From an uncultured Selenomonadaceae bacterium (GTDB lineage Bacteria; Bacillota; Negativicutes; Selenomonadales; Selenomonadaceae), in assembly GCA_905234235.1 (NCBI GenBank), contig CAJOHN010000006.1:1-64000 (forward strand): 64,000 nucleotides of DNA, in the 5' to 3' direction. The translations under genes and the position numbers were made by a program. Under the pieces are notes generated by a model. The model was not told where the DNA came from, made no database searches, and saw only the letters and a list, made by a program, of their open reading frames with translations. Below, one piece after another: positions 25,027 to 34,691 of this stretch (position 1 is its first letter; each line of letters begins with the position of its first letter).

Positions 25027-26030
25027 AGAATTTTTTTAAGGAAAATGTCGGCGCGGTTATCGGCGCGTATTTCGACGGCGACAAAATTTTTATCGTGCGC
25101 TTGACGGAGAAATTTGAAACTGTCGAAGTTGAGGCGGACGGCTCAGAGATTGAACAACTCGCCGAAAAAATTTCGTTCGTGTGCAGGCAAAAAGGTTGGG
25201 CGACTTCCGCAGTAGGTTTTTGTCTCCGCGCAGATGACGCCGTAACTTTTCAAACAGAAGTCGGCAACGTCCCCGATAAAGAAATCCCCGCGCTCGTTGA
25301 AAGTTGGGCGACTGCACAGACAGGAAAAAATGCGCCGTTCGCGTTCACGAAACTCGGCGAGGAACTTTGGATGGAAACTTTGCCGCGAGTTAAGCTTGAA
25401 GAATTCGACGCGGCGTTTCAAAAATTCGGATTGAATCTGCGCGGCTTATCGGTAATGCCCGTCGATTCGCTGGTGAAAATCCACCCGTTCGACAGGACAG
25501 AATTTATAACGGAAGTCGTGCGCGATAAGAAAGCCCCGAATCTTTTACAAGCGCGAGGCAACGTTTGGAACTGGAAAAAAATCTCAGTCGCGTCGGCGGC
25601 AATTTTTTTTATCGCAATGATAATCGCCTCGTCAAAACTTTTCATCGAATACCGCACAGCTTCCGCCAACCTCGACGCGGCAACCGAATCAATCAACGAA
25701 CTGCGCGACGACCTCGCCTTAAAAGAAAATCTCGACGCGGATATTGCTGAACTTAATAAGCTGAACAAAATCTGCGCGGAACAAAATTTTACTCCGACGA
25801 AGTTTAACCTCTTGCTTAAAGTCGGGAAAATTTCCGGCGGCGACGTGCGCTTGATTGAGATTCGCGTCGATGAAAAACTTTTGGAGCTTGAAGGTTTAGC
25901 GAATACGCCCGACGCTTTGAAAGCTTACCTTAGCCGCGTGAAAAATTTCGTCGTTCAAAATGCGCGCCTCGAAAACTCGACCGAACGCGACGACGGCGAT
26001 ATTGCCTTTCTGATTCGCGCCTCGCTGTAA
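25020..26030 (+). CDS. PilM/PilN-like membrane protein (type IV pilus or T2SS type)
   Basis: 336 residues overlapping the glycosyltransferase by 7 bp. An N-terminal domain of about 180 residues with an actin-like or GspL-like look is followed by one transmembrane helix (about 191-210), a coiled coil (about 215-250) and a small C-terminal alpha/beta domain (DVRLIEIRVDEKLLELEGLA, then L-K-A-Y-L). The second half matches the PilN/GspL periplasmic layout that sits on the inner-membrane platform of type IV pili. No other pilus gene is in the window, so it may be an orphan or belong to a dispersed system. Confidence 0.6.
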   Translation: MLKNFFKENVGAVIGAYFDGDKIFIVRLTEKFETVEVEADGSEIEQLAEKISFVCRQKGWATSAVGFCLRADDAVTFQTEVGNVPDKEIPALVESWATAQTGKNAPFAFTKLGEELWMETLPRVKLEEFDAAFQKFGLNLRGLSVMPVDSLVKIHPFDRTEFITEVVRDKKAPNLLQARGNVWNWKKISVASAAIFFIAMIIASSKLFIEYRTASANLDAATESINELRDDLALKENLDADIAELNKLNKICAEQNFTPTKFNLLLKVGKISGGDVRLIEIRVDEKLLELEGLANTPDALKAYLSRVKNFVVQNARLENSTERDDGDIAFLIRASL

Positions 26031-26068
26031 AAATTCGGCGGGGGATTTTTTTTTATTGCCGCCTGTTG

Positions 26069-26074
26069 TATAAT
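26069..26074 (+). promoter_or_regulatory. -10 element before the exported CsgG/LpoB-like gene
   Basis: Perfect TATAAT 23 bp before the ATG; the -35 position is only a T run, so the promoter may need an activator. Confidence 0.4.
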
Positions 26075-26097
26075 TCGCAAAAACGGGAGGCGGAGTC

Positions 26098-26928
26098 ATG
26101 GCACGGAAAATTTTTTTACTTTGCTTGGCGGTGTTGCTGATTGTGCAGGGCGCGGCGTCGGCAAAAAAAAATTCGGACTTACCGGAAGAGGAACGCATAA
26201 AAATCGCGATTGAAGTTACGGACAGCTCGCGACATAAAGAACTCGGCACGGCGGAACATCTCGAAGACGCTCTGATTGAGGAACTCTTTAAGAAAAACCT
26301 CGTAGACATTTTGGATCCGAAAATTTTTCAAGACGATACCAAGCTGATTTTGGATGAGGATACGACGGCAGAAAAAAAATCGCCCTTTGAAAATCTGGGC
26401 GAGCTTTTGGTATTCGACGCGATTGAATTGCCGCGCAACAGCCGACTTCCTGCCGATTTCAATCAGACGTTCTATAAAAATTTCGGCGTGGATTACGTTA
26501 TTCATTGCGAAGTTATCGCGCTCGGTCTGAATAAGGTTTACGACGACACAATCCCAACGATTTTAAGCGTGGCGGGCGGCGTTACCGAATTGGTATTTTC
26601 AGGGAACGGCGGGCGCGATGAAACTTTAAGCGACATCGGCACGATAGTTGGACTTGGCGGCTTCGTTCAAGTCAAACGCACCGCGCTTAGTAACGTCGTC
26701 AACATGAAATTTATCAACGTCGAGACGGGGCAAGTTATGTGGGAAAAAAATCTTACGGGGCAAGCGATAAAACATCACAAGCCCCGCGGCGGCTTCCCCG
26801 ACGCTTGGACGCAAGCTTACATGGAGTCGGTAGCAAATTCGGCGAAACTCATTGCACAGCGCGTCAATAAATACGTCGACAAAGTTATCATCAAAGGCAA
26901 AAGCGATAAAAATTTCTCCGCTCAGTGA
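26098..26928 (+). CDS. Exported protein, possibly CsgG/LpoB-like
   Basis: 276 residues behind GGGAGG. Signal peptide ending A-S-A. The body alternates beta strands and helices: KIAIEVTD near the start, D-A-L-I-E-E-L-F-K-K, Y-V-I-H-C-E-V, V-N-M-K-F-I-N-V-E-T-G-Q-V-M-W-E, and a late helix ending V-D-K-V-I-I-K-G. The V-E-T-G-x-V-x-W-E turn and helix order resemble the TolB-N/CsgG/LpoB periplasmic fold, but the match is loose and there is no lipobox. It ends 7 bp inside the convergent aminotransferase gene. Confidence 0.45.
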   Translation: MARKIFLLCLAVLLIVQGAASAKKNSDLPEEERIKIAIEVTDSSRHKELGTAEHLEDALIEELFKKNLVDILDPKIFQDDTKLILDEDTTAEKKSPFENLGELLVFDAIELPRNSRLPADFNQTFYKNFGVDYVIHCEVIALGLNKVYDDTIPTILSVAGGVTELVFSGNGGRDETLSDIGTIVGLGGFVQVKRTALSNVVNMKFINVETGQVMWEKNLTGQAIKHHKPRGGFPDAWTQAYMESVANSAKLIAQRVNKYVDKVIIKGKSDKNFSAQ

Positions 26929-28088
26929 TGATTTTTCAGGAAGTGTTCGATACGATTCAATGCCTCAGAAATTTTATCGACGCTCGTGGCGTAGGAACAA
27001 CGAACATGGCCCGCGCCGCATTTGCCAAACGCCGTACCCGGTACCAGTGCGACGTGCTCGGCTTGGATTAATTTCTCGGCAAAATCCTCCGAAGTCAAGC
27101 CGCTCGCCGTGATGTTCGGGAAAATGTAAAATGCGCCCTTCGGCTCGAAACTATCCAAACCCAAAGTTTTAAAGCCGTCGTAAATCAATCTGCGTCGCCT
27201 GTCGTAATCGGCGACCATTTTTTTCATGTACTTTTCGCCGCGCTTAAGAGCCTCAATCGCCGCCATCTGCGCGGTTATCGGCGCACAAAGTATCGTGTAC
27301 TGATGAATCTTCGTCATCGCTCCGATAAAGTCGGGATTGGAAAGCGCGTAGCCGATTCGCCAGCCAGTCATCGCATAAGCCTTGCTGAAACCGTTAAGCA
27401 AAATCGTCCTGTCGCGCATCTTCGGCAACGCAGAAAAACATTCGTGGACGCCACCGTAAGTCAAGTCGCCGTAAATTTCGTCGCTGATAACAATTAAATC
27501 GTGCGCCTCCGCGAAGTCAGCAATCTTAAGCAAATCCTCGCGCTCCATAATCGCACCCGTCGGATTGTTCGGGTAACCAATCAAAATTGCCTTAGTCTTT
27601 GGCGTAACGAACGGCTCCAATTCTTCGGGCGTAATTCGGAACTCGTTTTCAATCTTCGCGGGCACGCTGACAGGTACGCCGTTCGCCATAAAAGTACACG
27701 CTTGATAAGAAACGTAGCAAGGTTCCGGAATTAAAACTTCGTCGCCGGGATTTAAAATCGCTCGCAACGCCAAATCCAAAGCCTCGCTCACACCAACCGT
27801 TACTAAAATCTCCGTGTCAACGTCGTAAGCCACGTTAAATTTTTCGACATAATGACGGGCAATTTCTTCGCGCAACTTCAACATGCCGCGATTGGCGGTG
27901 TAGCTCGTGTAGCCGCGTTCCAAACTGTAAACACAACTCTCACGAATAGACCAAGGAGTAACAAAATCCGGCTCGCCGACGCCTAAAGAAATTACGTCCT
28001 GCATTTTCGCCGCGATGTCAAAAAATTTCCTTATGCCGCTCGGCGCAACCGACTTAACCGAACTCGACAACTTATCTTGCCACATCAT
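26922..28088 (-). CDS. PLP-dependent class I/II aminotransferase
   Basis: 388 residues of the aspartate-aminotransferase fold type I. Visible: S-L-G-V-G-E-P-D-F near the start, Y-T-A-N-R-G, YPNNPTGAIM, S-D-E-I-Y-G-D-L-T-Y (PLP Asp/Tyr), the Schiff-base Lys in NGFSKAYAMTGWRIGY and the late substrate Arg in G-H-V-R-C-S-Y. It resembles the PatA/AspC-like enzymes of Firmicutes; the substrate could be aspartate, an aromatic or a branched-chain amino acid. The start overlaps the stop of the Lrp-type gene, so the regulator and enzyme are one unit and the regulator probably controls it. Confidence 0.88.
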   Translation of the reverse strand: MMWQDKLSSSVKSVAPSGIRKFFDIAAKMQDVISLGVGEPDFVTPWSIRESCVYSLERGYTSYTANRGMLKLREEIARHYVEKFNVAYDVDTEILVTVGVSEALDLALRAILNPGDEVLIPEPCYVSYQACTFMANGVPVSVPAKIENEFRITPEELEPFVTPKTKAILIGYPNNPTGAIMEREDLLKIADFAEAHDLIVISDEIYGDLTYGGVHECFSALPKMRDRTILLNGFSKAYAMTGWRIGYALSNPDFIGAMTKIHQYTILCAPITAQMAAIEALKRGEKYMKKMVADYDRRRRLIYDGFKTLGLDSFEPKGAFYIFPNITASGLTSEDFAEKLIQAEHVALVPGTAFGKCGAGHVRCSYATSVDKISEALNRIEHFLKNHH

Positions 28089-28564
28089 GGCGCAACCACC
28101 AACCTGCGGTCGCTGTCCTCGTCTTCCATTATCACGCCGTCTTTTTTGTACGCCTTCAACATAAAATGACTGCGCGTCTGCGTTACGCCCTCAATCGGTG
28201 CCAAGCGCGTCGCCACGAAATTTGCCACGTCCTTAAGCGATTTGCCTTCAATGATAACCAACAGATCAAAGTTGCCGCTCATAAGATAAACCGTGCGCAC
28301 CTCGTCGAAACGATAAATCCGCTCGGCTATGGCGTCGAAACCGACTTCGCGCTGTGGCGTCAAATTTATTTCGATTATAGCTGTGACAACATCGTCGCCG
28401 AATTTCTCCCAATTTATCAACGCGCCGTAGGACAGGATTATTTTTTCCTTTTCGAGGACGGCGATTTCCTTTTCAATCTCGTACTCCGACTTCTGCAACA
28501 TCGAAGCCAGTTCGCCCGTCGACAGCCGCGCATTGTGCTCCAGCAATTCCAATATTTCCTTCAT
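28085..28564 (-). CDS. Lrp/AsnC-family transcriptional regulator
   Basis: 159 residues from the ATG before KEILELLEHNARLS, which has GAGAG at about 10 nt; an ATG three codons earlier is too close to that site. An N-terminal helix-turn-helix (L-S-T-G-E-L-A-S-M-L) is followed by the RAM effector-binding domain (AIIEINLTPQ, V-R-T-V-Y-L-M-S-G-N-F-D-L-L-V). These proteins sense amino acids as dimers and higher oligomers. The coupling to the aminotransferase suggests local control of amino acid metabolism. Confidence 0.88.
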   Translation of the reverse strand: MKEILELLEHNARLSTGELASMLQKSEYEIEKEIAVLEKEKIILSYGALINWEKFGDDVVTAIIEINLTPQREVGFDAIAERIYRFDEVRTVYLMSGNFDLLVIIEGKSLKDVANFVATRLAPIEGVTQTRSHFMLKAYKKDGVIMEDEDSDRRLVVAP

Positions 28565-28569
28565 AATTA

Positions 28570-29583
28570 TCATCTCTCAATCATCATGGAATAAAAGTTT
28601 TCTCCCGCGTGCGACGCCGCAAAGTTTTTAATCGCCGTCATGCCGCCCTTGCTGTGGTCAAGCTTATCGTTGAGGGCGCAGAGCATTTCCAAAAAATTTT
28701 CGACAGTCAAACGCGCTTTGGAGATTGTCGTTAGAACCGTTGCAAATTCAATCGCCCGATAAGTCGTCACGAACACGCGGCAATTAAACGCCTCGCTGCC
28801 CGTGAACGCGCAGGGATAACACCGCATAAAAAATTCGTTGACTAAATAATTTTCCAAGACCGTCGCGAAATTCCCGCGCAGTTGAGCCAAAATACTTTCC
28901 CTGTGCACAAGGTAAGTTTCGGCGAGCTGAACTTTTTTATCGGCAGTCAATTCGGCGTCGTAAGTTTTACCGAAAATCTCAGCCAAAGCCAATGCATGAT
29001 TTATCGCGTCGAAGTTCGTAGAAAAATTTTCTCCGAAGAAATCACAAAGATTCTTAAGCCGTTCGTTTATCGACAGTTCGCGCCGTTGCAAAATTTTTAT
29101 TGACGTTTGCTGACGTTCCAAGAAATTTTCTGCCGCCGAAATTCTCGCCGTAAAGTCGAACACTTGCCGCGAGTTAAGTTTGTCGACAAATTCAAACGGT
29201 ATCGGCTCGCCGCGCAGGAGGATTAAAATCGCCGCGACCGGACAAGTCAGCGTCATTGCCTGCATAAAAATTTCTTCGCCGAGTTTGTAAGTTACTCGCG
29301 GGAAACTTTGACAGACTGCCGTTAAAAATTCTTCGCCGTGTTTAAGCTGAAGTTTGCACAAAAAATTTTCGTCGAGAAACGGACACGCGCCCGAACTTTG
29401 CATTTTGAAAACCTGCGCGGCTTCATCGACGTGTTGAAAAATTTCTTCGCGGTCGGGGAGAGTTAAATATTTTTGTCGCGTCTCCTCGTCAAGCAAAATT
29501 CGCCAGTCTCGACAACACCGCGAGCCGCAAGCCTTACCGTCGCACTTGAAATCTTTAACGTAAGTCGGACGATAAATTTTCAT
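28570..29583 (-). CDS. fliB: FliB-type flagellin lysine-N-methylase
   Basis: 337 residues, starting at the ATG that overlaps the stop of the flavoprotein gene (ATGA). The N-terminus has P-T-Y-V-K-D-F-K-C-D-G followed by C-G-S-R-C-C-R-D-W, then a second cluster C-P-F-L-D and C-x-L, and a later C-Q-S-F-P-R. This Cys-rich pattern is shared by FliB and YkgJ-like proteins and probably holds a metal or Fe-S centre. FliB methylates surface lysines of flagellin in Salmonella. The flagellar operon is only 7 kb away, but no flagellin gene is in the window. Family is confident, substrate inferred. Confidence 0.8.
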   Translation of the reverse strand: MKIYRPTYVKDFKCDGKACGSRCCRDWRILLDEETRQKYLTLPDREEIFQHVDEAAQVFKMQSSGACPFLDENFLCKLQLKHGEEFLTAVCQSFPRVTYKLGEEIFMQAMTLTCPVAAILILLRGEPIPFEFVDKLNSRQVFDFTARISAAENFLERQQTSIKILQRRELSINERLKNLCDFFGENFSTNFDAINHALALAEIFGKTYDAELTADKKVQLAETYLVHRESILAQLRGNFATVLENYLVNEFFMRCYPCAFTGSEAFNCRVFVTTYRAIEFATVLTTISKARLTVENFLEMLCALNDKLDHSKGGMTAIKNFAASHAGENFYSMMIER

Positions 29584-30200
29584 CTGATAAAATGCGTCGG
29601 AATCCAAACTTCTTGTGCGGGCAAGCCGACATTTTCTTTGCCGAGCGCGATACTCTTCATGAGGAAAGTCATATTCTTTGCGAGCGTGCGCATCGTCTGT
29701 AAGCCTTCGGCGTCTTGAGCCGCCTCGCCGGGTTTAAGCCCGTAAACCATATTCCAATACTGACTGCCCGCAACCGTCATGCCCGTTATCCCAAAATATT
29801 TATTGAGGACGTCAAAGGAGGCACTCGCTCCGCCGCGCCGACAAATCACGACACTTGCCGCAACCTTACTAGTCTTATCATAGGCGTTCGTGCTGTAAAA
29901 AAGTCTGTCGAGGAACGAAATTACCGTACCATTCGGCGAAGAATAATAAACAGGCGAGCCGACGACGAAACCATCAGCCTCAATTAAAAGCGGCGCAACA
30001 TCATTGACAATATCCTCAAAAACACAACGTCCAAGCTTGAAACAATTTTGGCAGGCGACGCAACCGCGAATAACTTTGTGCCCGATGTGGACAAGCTTAG
30101 TCTCGACGCCCTCCGCCTCGAAAACTTTAATCATCTCGTTGAGCGCGATACTCGTGTTACCTTTTGCACGCGGCGAACCGTTAATCAGCAGAACTTTCAT
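29580..30200 (-). CDS. Iron-sulfur flavoprotein / NADPH-dependent FMN reductase
   Basis: 206 residues. FMN-binding flavodoxin-like fold: LLINGSPRAKGNTS at the start and GSPVYYSSPNGTVISFLDR in the middle. The Cys cluster C-V-A-C-Q-N-C-F-K-L-G-R-C (C-x2-C-x2-C-x5-C) is the compact motif of methanogen-type iron-sulfur flavoproteins that hold a 4Fe-4S cluster. These are electron carriers or quench O2 and peroxide in anaerobes. Coupled by overlap to the FliB-type methylase, which may need the electrons or may just be cotranscribed. Confidence 0.85.
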   Translation of the reverse strand: MKVLLINGSPRAKGNTSIALNEMIKVFEAEGVETKLVHIGHKVIRGCVACQNCFKLGRCVFEDIVNDVAPLLIEADGFVVGSPVYYSSPNGTVISFLDRLFYSTNAYDKTSKVAASVVICRRGGASASFDVLNKYFGITGMTVAGSQYWNMVYGLKPGEAAQDAEGLQTMRTLAKNMTFLMKSIALGKENVGLPAQEVWIPTHFIR

Positions 30201-30260
30201 TTAAAACACTCCTCTCTATACGCTTGCAAAAATATTTTGACGCGGAGTTTAAAAATCCTT

Positions 30261-32072
30261 TCAGGTGCGTTTGAACATTTTGGCGAGGTCTGCGGCGGAG
30301 AATTTTATAATCGTCGGGCGTCCGTGCGGGCAAGTGTGCGGGTGCGGCGTCTTCGATAAATCGTTCAATAAAATTTCTATCTGCCGAAGGTTAAGCTCTT
30401 GTCCGGCTTTTATCGCCGCCTTACAAGCCGTTGTCGCTAAGATTGCGTGGCGGATTTTTTTAGCAATATCGCCCGCGTCGTTCACGCCGTTAAAAATCTC
30501 CGCGATAATCCCGCGCAAAAGATTTTCAGCGTCGGTATCAGAGGCGTCAATCGGAACTTCAATTAATCGGAATTCATTTTGACCGCTCGGCTCCATAGTA
30601 AAGCCCAATTCCGCGAAGACTTCAAGATTTTTTTCAATCAGTTCAGCCTCCCGCGAATCAAATTTCAAAACTTGGTGAATCAACAAACCCTGCGCGGGAA
30701 TTTTTTCTGCGTAACCGCTTAACCTGTCGAATAAAATTCTTTCATGCGCGGCGTGTTGGTCGACGATATACAAATCATTTCCGCTCTGCGCCACGATATA
30801 ACAACGCGCTACTTGCCCAATCGGTTCGAGTTCAAGCGCGGATTTTTTTTCGGGCGTTGGAATTTTTTCAACCGGCTTAATTTTTTCTTCGGGCGGCGGA
30901 TTTTTTTTGGCTTCGACTGTCGTTAAAATTTGTTCAATGTCGAAGTCATCTTTGGGATTTTTTTTACGTTCCTTTTTAGGTGGCGGCGGCGATTCTTCAA
31001 CTTCCTCGACGAGGTTTATTTGTTCAAAGTGCGGAGTTTCGGGCGCGGCGGCGACTTCCGTTAAAATGTGTTCAGTTGCCGTTTGCTTACCTTCGACAGC
31101 CTCGCGTACCGCCCGATAAACTACCTTGAAAATTCTGCCGTCGTCGTCGAATTTGATTTCAATTTTTTGCGGGTGAACGTTCACATCGATTGAATTTTGC
31201 GGCACGTCGATTATCACAACCGCCAAAGGAAAGCCGGTCTTGGGCACCAGCGATTTATAAGCCTCGTCGACTGCCTTTGAAATTGTCCGATTCTCGACGA
31301 CGCGCCCATTAATTATGAACGACTGCCAACCGCGATGACTTTTTAAAATGTTGGGCTTAGTCACGTAGCCGCGCAGTTTTAAATCGCCGTCGTCTTGGCT
31401 CAACGTAAGAAGAGAATCCGTAAGTTCGATGCCGTAAATTGCGCTCAATGTGTCGAGGAGGTTGCCGTTGCCGGGCGTAGCGAGCGCGACTCTGTTGCCG
31501 TTTATAAATCGGAACGAAATTTCGGGGCGGCTCAACGCAAGTTTGATAATGAAGTCGTGAATTTTATTGGCTTCGGTCGGCGTCGCCTTTAAAAACTTCA
31601 GCCGCGCAGGCGTGTTGAAAAATAAATCTTCAACCAAAATCGTCGTGCCGACTTTGCAACCGATTTCGTGAATGTCCTGCGTCTTCCCGCCGTCAATTTT
31701 AATTTTAGTTCCGAGTTCATCATCTGCGCGGCGCGTCTGCAATGTAAATTTCGATACGGCGGCGATAGTCGGCAAAGCCTCACCTCTAAATCCCAACGTC
31801 GAAATATATTGCAAATCAGCGGCTGTCGAAAGTTTACTGGTTGCGTGGCGGCGAACCGAAAGCGCGGCGTCTTCGCGATTCATGCCCGTGCCGTCGTCGG
31901 TTATGCGAATCAAAGCCTTGCCGCCATTCTGGATTTCAATCTCGATACGCCTCGCGCCCGCGTCAATAGAATTTTCAACAAGCTCCTTGACGACAGAAGC
32001 CGGACGTTCCACGACTTCGCCTGCCGCAATTTTATTTATCGTGCTCGTGTCAAGCAATTTAACATTAGCCAT
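30261..32072 (-). CDS. mutL: DNA mismatch repair protein MutL
   Basis: 603 residues from the ATG 10 nt after GGAG; a TTG three codons earlier is too close to that site. The GHKL ATPase is complete: IAAGEVVERPASVVKELVEN, D-D-G-T-G, the R-H-A-T-S-K lid and G-F-R-G-E-A-L. A linker of about 100 Lys/Glu/Pro-rich residues leads to the C-terminal endonuclease domain with V-D-Q-H-A-A-H-E-R-I-L-F-D, A-C-K-A-A-I-K-A-G and C-P-H-G-R-P. In the usual DQHA-x2-E-x4-E motif the last Glu is Asp. It overlaps mutS by 8 bp. Confidence 0.95.
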   Translation of the reverse strand: MANVKLLDTSTINKIAAGEVVERPASVVKELVENSIDAGARRIEIEIQNGGKALIRITDDGTGMNREDAALSVRRHATSKLSTAADLQYISTLGFRGEALPTIAAVSKFTLQTRRADDELGTKIKIDGGKTQDIHEIGCKVGTTILVEDLFFNTPARLKFLKATPTEANKIHDFIIKLALSRPEISFRFINGNRVALATPGNGNLLDTLSAIYGIELTDSLLTLSQDDGDLKLRGYVTKPNILKSHRGWQSFIINGRVVENRTISKAVDEAYKSLVPKTGFPLAVVIIDVPQNSIDVNVHPQKIEIKFDDDGRIFKVVYRAVREAVEGKQTATEHILTEVAAAPETPHFEQINLVEEVEESPPPPKKERKKNPKDDFDIEQILTTVEAKKNPPPEEKIKPVEKIPTPEKKSALELEPIGQVARCYIVAQSGNDLYIVDQHAAHERILFDRLSGYAEKIPAQGLLIHQVLKFDSREAELIEKNLEVFAELGFTMEPSGQNEFRLIEVPIDASDTDAENLLRGIIAEIFNGVNDAGDIAKKIRHAILATTACKAAIKAGQELNLRQIEILLNDLSKTPHPHTCPHGRPTIIKFSAADLAKMFKRT

Positions 32073-34635
32073 TATGTCCAAGCTCCTTTCTTGCCTGCTG
32101 TTGAAGTTCGTAAAGTTTGCTCATCGCTTCAATCGGCGTCAAGCTCGGCACGTCCAACGTAACCAAATCTTTGACAGCCTGCGCCATGAATAAGCTCGGA
32201 ACTTGTGCGGGAGATTTTTTATTTATGACGGGGCGAACGGGCTCGGAAGTCTCCATTGACTTTAAAATTTCTTCGGCGCGTTTCATGACGGATTTTGGCA
32301 AGCCCGCTAACTTTGCAACTTGAATGCCGTAAGATTTATCCGCGCCGCCCAACTTTATCCTCCGTAAAAAAATAACTTCACTGCCGCGTTCCCTGACTGC
32401 TACCGAAAAATTTTCAATCCGCGCAGAGGTCTCGGCAAGGTCAGTAAGTTCGTGGTAATGCGTCGCGAATAAAGTTTTGGCGCGAATTTTTTTGTCAATG
32501 TACTCGATAACTGCGCGGGCAATGCTCATTCCATCGAAAGTGGAAGTTCCGCGCCCGACCTCGTCGAGGATAATCAAACTGCGCTCGGTGGCGTACTTTA
32601 AAATTTGCGCAACTTCATTCATCTCAACCATAAACGTTGACTGCCCGCTGACTAAATCGTCACTGGCTCCGATTCGCGTAAAAATCCTGTCGACGGGGCA
32701 AATGTTCGCGCTCGCCGCCGGAATAAAACTCCCCGCCTGCGTCATCAAAGTTAAAAGCGCAACTTGCCGCATGTAAGTCGATTTGCCCGCCATATTCGGA
32801 CCGGTGATAATCATCAACGCGCAACGATTGGGCGCGAGGCTCGTGTCATTCGGGACAAATAAACTGTTCGTCAAAATCCTCTCAACCAGAGGATGCCGCC
32901 CGTCGCGAATATCAATCGTGCCGTTAATGTTTAGGTCGGGGCGCGTGTAATTATGAACCTGCGCGGCTTCGGCAAACGCGGCGATAACATCAATCAGCGC
33001 GATTCGCTTTGCAGTATCTTGAATTTGCGACAGCTGAGCTTTAATTTTATCGCGCACTTCGCAGAAAAGATTGTATTCAAGATTAGCAATTCGTTCCTGC
33101 GCGCCGAAGATTTTAGTTTCGTAATCCTTCAATTCGGGCGTGATATACCGCTCGGCATTAACAAGCGTCTGCTTACGAATGTAATTGTCGGGAACTTTAC
33201 TCGCGCCGCTTTTACGAACTTCGATGTAGTAGCCGAAAATTTTATTATAACCAACTTTAAGCGCACGAATGCCGGTTTTAATTTTCTCTTGCTCCTCGAA
33301 CTTCTGTAGGAAAGCACTGCCATCCGCCGATATACGCCGCAATTCGTCAAGCTCTTCGTTGTAGCCGCTGTTGATAATTCCGCCGTCGCGCAAGCTGAGT
33401 GAAGCACTTTCGCTGATAGCCGCGTCGATAATTTTAGCCAAGTCGGAAAAATCTCCGAGCCCGTCGCGGCAAGCAACTAAAATATCACTCGTCAAGCCGT
33501 CGAGAATTTCTTTAATCTTGGGCAACGCAAGCATTGAAATTTTCAACGCGGTTAAGTCGCGGGCATTGGCGGAGCCGACTTCAATTTTAGTCATGAGCCG
33601 TTCAAAGTCGTGAATATCGCGGAGCGTCTCGCGTAAATTCCTGCGCGTCGTGAAGTTCTTAAACATTTCCTCCACAGCGTCGAGGCGGCGATTAATTGCA
33701 GTTACATCAATCAGCGGGCTTTCCAACCAACGACGTAACAATCTATTACCGAGCGGAGTTTTCGTAAAGTCCAACACGTCGAACAGCGTATCTTTTTTGG
33801 AGCCGTCGCGCAGATTTTTTATGACTTCCAAATTTCTCAACGCGGTCGCGTCAAGGATTAAGTGATTGCCGGTATCGAGGCGCGCGAGCTTCGACAAGTG
33901 CTTTAAGTCGGTGCGAATAGTCGCGTGAATGTATTGCAAAAGATTTTCTACGGCTTGGGCGGCGAGTTCGGCGGCGGGCAATTCATTTTCCGGAAAGTGT
34001 TCGGCGGAGAAATTTTTATCGGAATTTTTTTCAGTGTCAACCGTCGTGAACGTGCAACCTTCAAGCTTAAGGTCGGCGAAACTTTTCAATCGCTTAAAAA
34101 TTTTTGGCTCGCCCGTGATTAAAATTTCGTGCGGACTGAGGCGATAAAGTTCGTCGAAAAGATTTTGTTCGCGAGTATCGCCGTCATAAAGCCCGTAAAA
34201 AATTTCGCCCGTCGAAACGTCCGCGCCCGCCAATGAAAGTTCGTCGTCACCTTCCATAATCAGCACAAGATAATTATTTCCCGAATTTGTAAGCGTGTCG
34301 TCGGTTAGGATTGTGCCGGGCGTGACAATTTTTGTAAGAGCGCGTTCGGTTAAGCCTTTGCCTTTCGGGTCGCCGATTTGGTCGACGATTGCGACGCGAT
34401 AACCTTTGGCAACGAGTTTCTGCAGATAACTTTCGATAGCATGAGCCGGCACGCCGCACATCGGAACTTGCTGGCGGTGCGTCAAAGTTAAGCCGAGTTC
34501 CCGCGAAGTCGTTACCGCGTCCTCGTTAAACATTTCAAAAAAATCGCCGAGCCTAAAAAATAAAAGCTCGTTAGGGTGTTGAGATTTTTGCGCGTGATAT
34601 TGCTCCATCATCGGCGTCAAATTTTTATCGTTCAA
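32065..34635 (-). CDS. mutS: DNA mismatch repair protein MutS
   Basis: 856 residues from a TTG, 5 nt after GAGGTG, which fits the family start; the longer frame has no ribosome site. Domain I carries F-F-R-L-G-D-F-F-E-M-F, the F-x-E mismatch wedge. The C-terminal ATPase has Walker A TGPNMAGKSTYMRQ, the S-T-F-M-V-E-M block, I-I-L-D-E-V-G-R-G-T-S-T (Walker B and signature) and A-T-H-Y-H-E-L. Length and domain order are normal for MutS1. It forms the mismatch-repair operon with mutL. Confidence 0.96.
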   Translation of the reverse strand: MNDKNLTPMMEQYHAQKSQHPNELLFFRLGDFFEMFNEDAVTTSRELGLTLTHRQQVPMCGVPAHAIESYLQKLVAKGYRVAIVDQIGDPKGKGLTERALTKIVTPGTILTDDTLTNSGNNYLVLIMEGDDELSLAGADVSTGEIFYGLYDGDTREQNLFDELYRLSPHEILITGEPKIFKRLKSFADLKLEGCTFTTVDTEKNSDKNFSAEHFPENELPAAELAAQAVENLLQYIHATIRTDLKHLSKLARLDTGNHLILDATALRNLEVIKNLRDGSKKDTLFDVLDFTKTPLGNRLLRRWLESPLIDVTAINRRLDAVEEMFKNFTTRRNLRETLRDIHDFERLMTKIEVGSANARDLTALKISMLALPKIKEILDGLTSDILVACRDGLGDFSDLAKIIDAAISESASLSLRDGGIINSGYNEELDELRRISADGSAFLQKFEEQEKIKTGIRALKVGYNKIFGYYIEVRKSGASKVPDNYIRKQTLVNAERYITPELKDYETKIFGAQERIANLEYNLFCEVRDKIKAQLSQIQDTAKRIALIDVIAAFAEAAQVHNYTRPDLNINGTIDIRDGRHPLVERILTNSLFVPNDTSLAPNRCALMIITGPNMAGKSTYMRQVALLTLMTQAGSFIPAASANICPVDRIFTRIGASDDLVSGQSTFMVEMNEVAQILKYATERSLIILDEVGRGTSTFDGMSIARAVIEYIDKKIRAKTLFATHYHELTDLAETSARIENFSVAVRERGSEVIFLRRIKLGGADKSYGIQVAKLAGLPKSVMKRAEEILKSMETSEPVRPVINKKSPAQVPSLFMAQAVKDLVTLDVPSLTPIEAMSKLYELQQQARKELGHNG

Positions 34636-34691
34636 GTCCTCACCTCTGAAAATTTTTATCAGCAGTTTAACACCTTGCGCCGCCAATGTCC

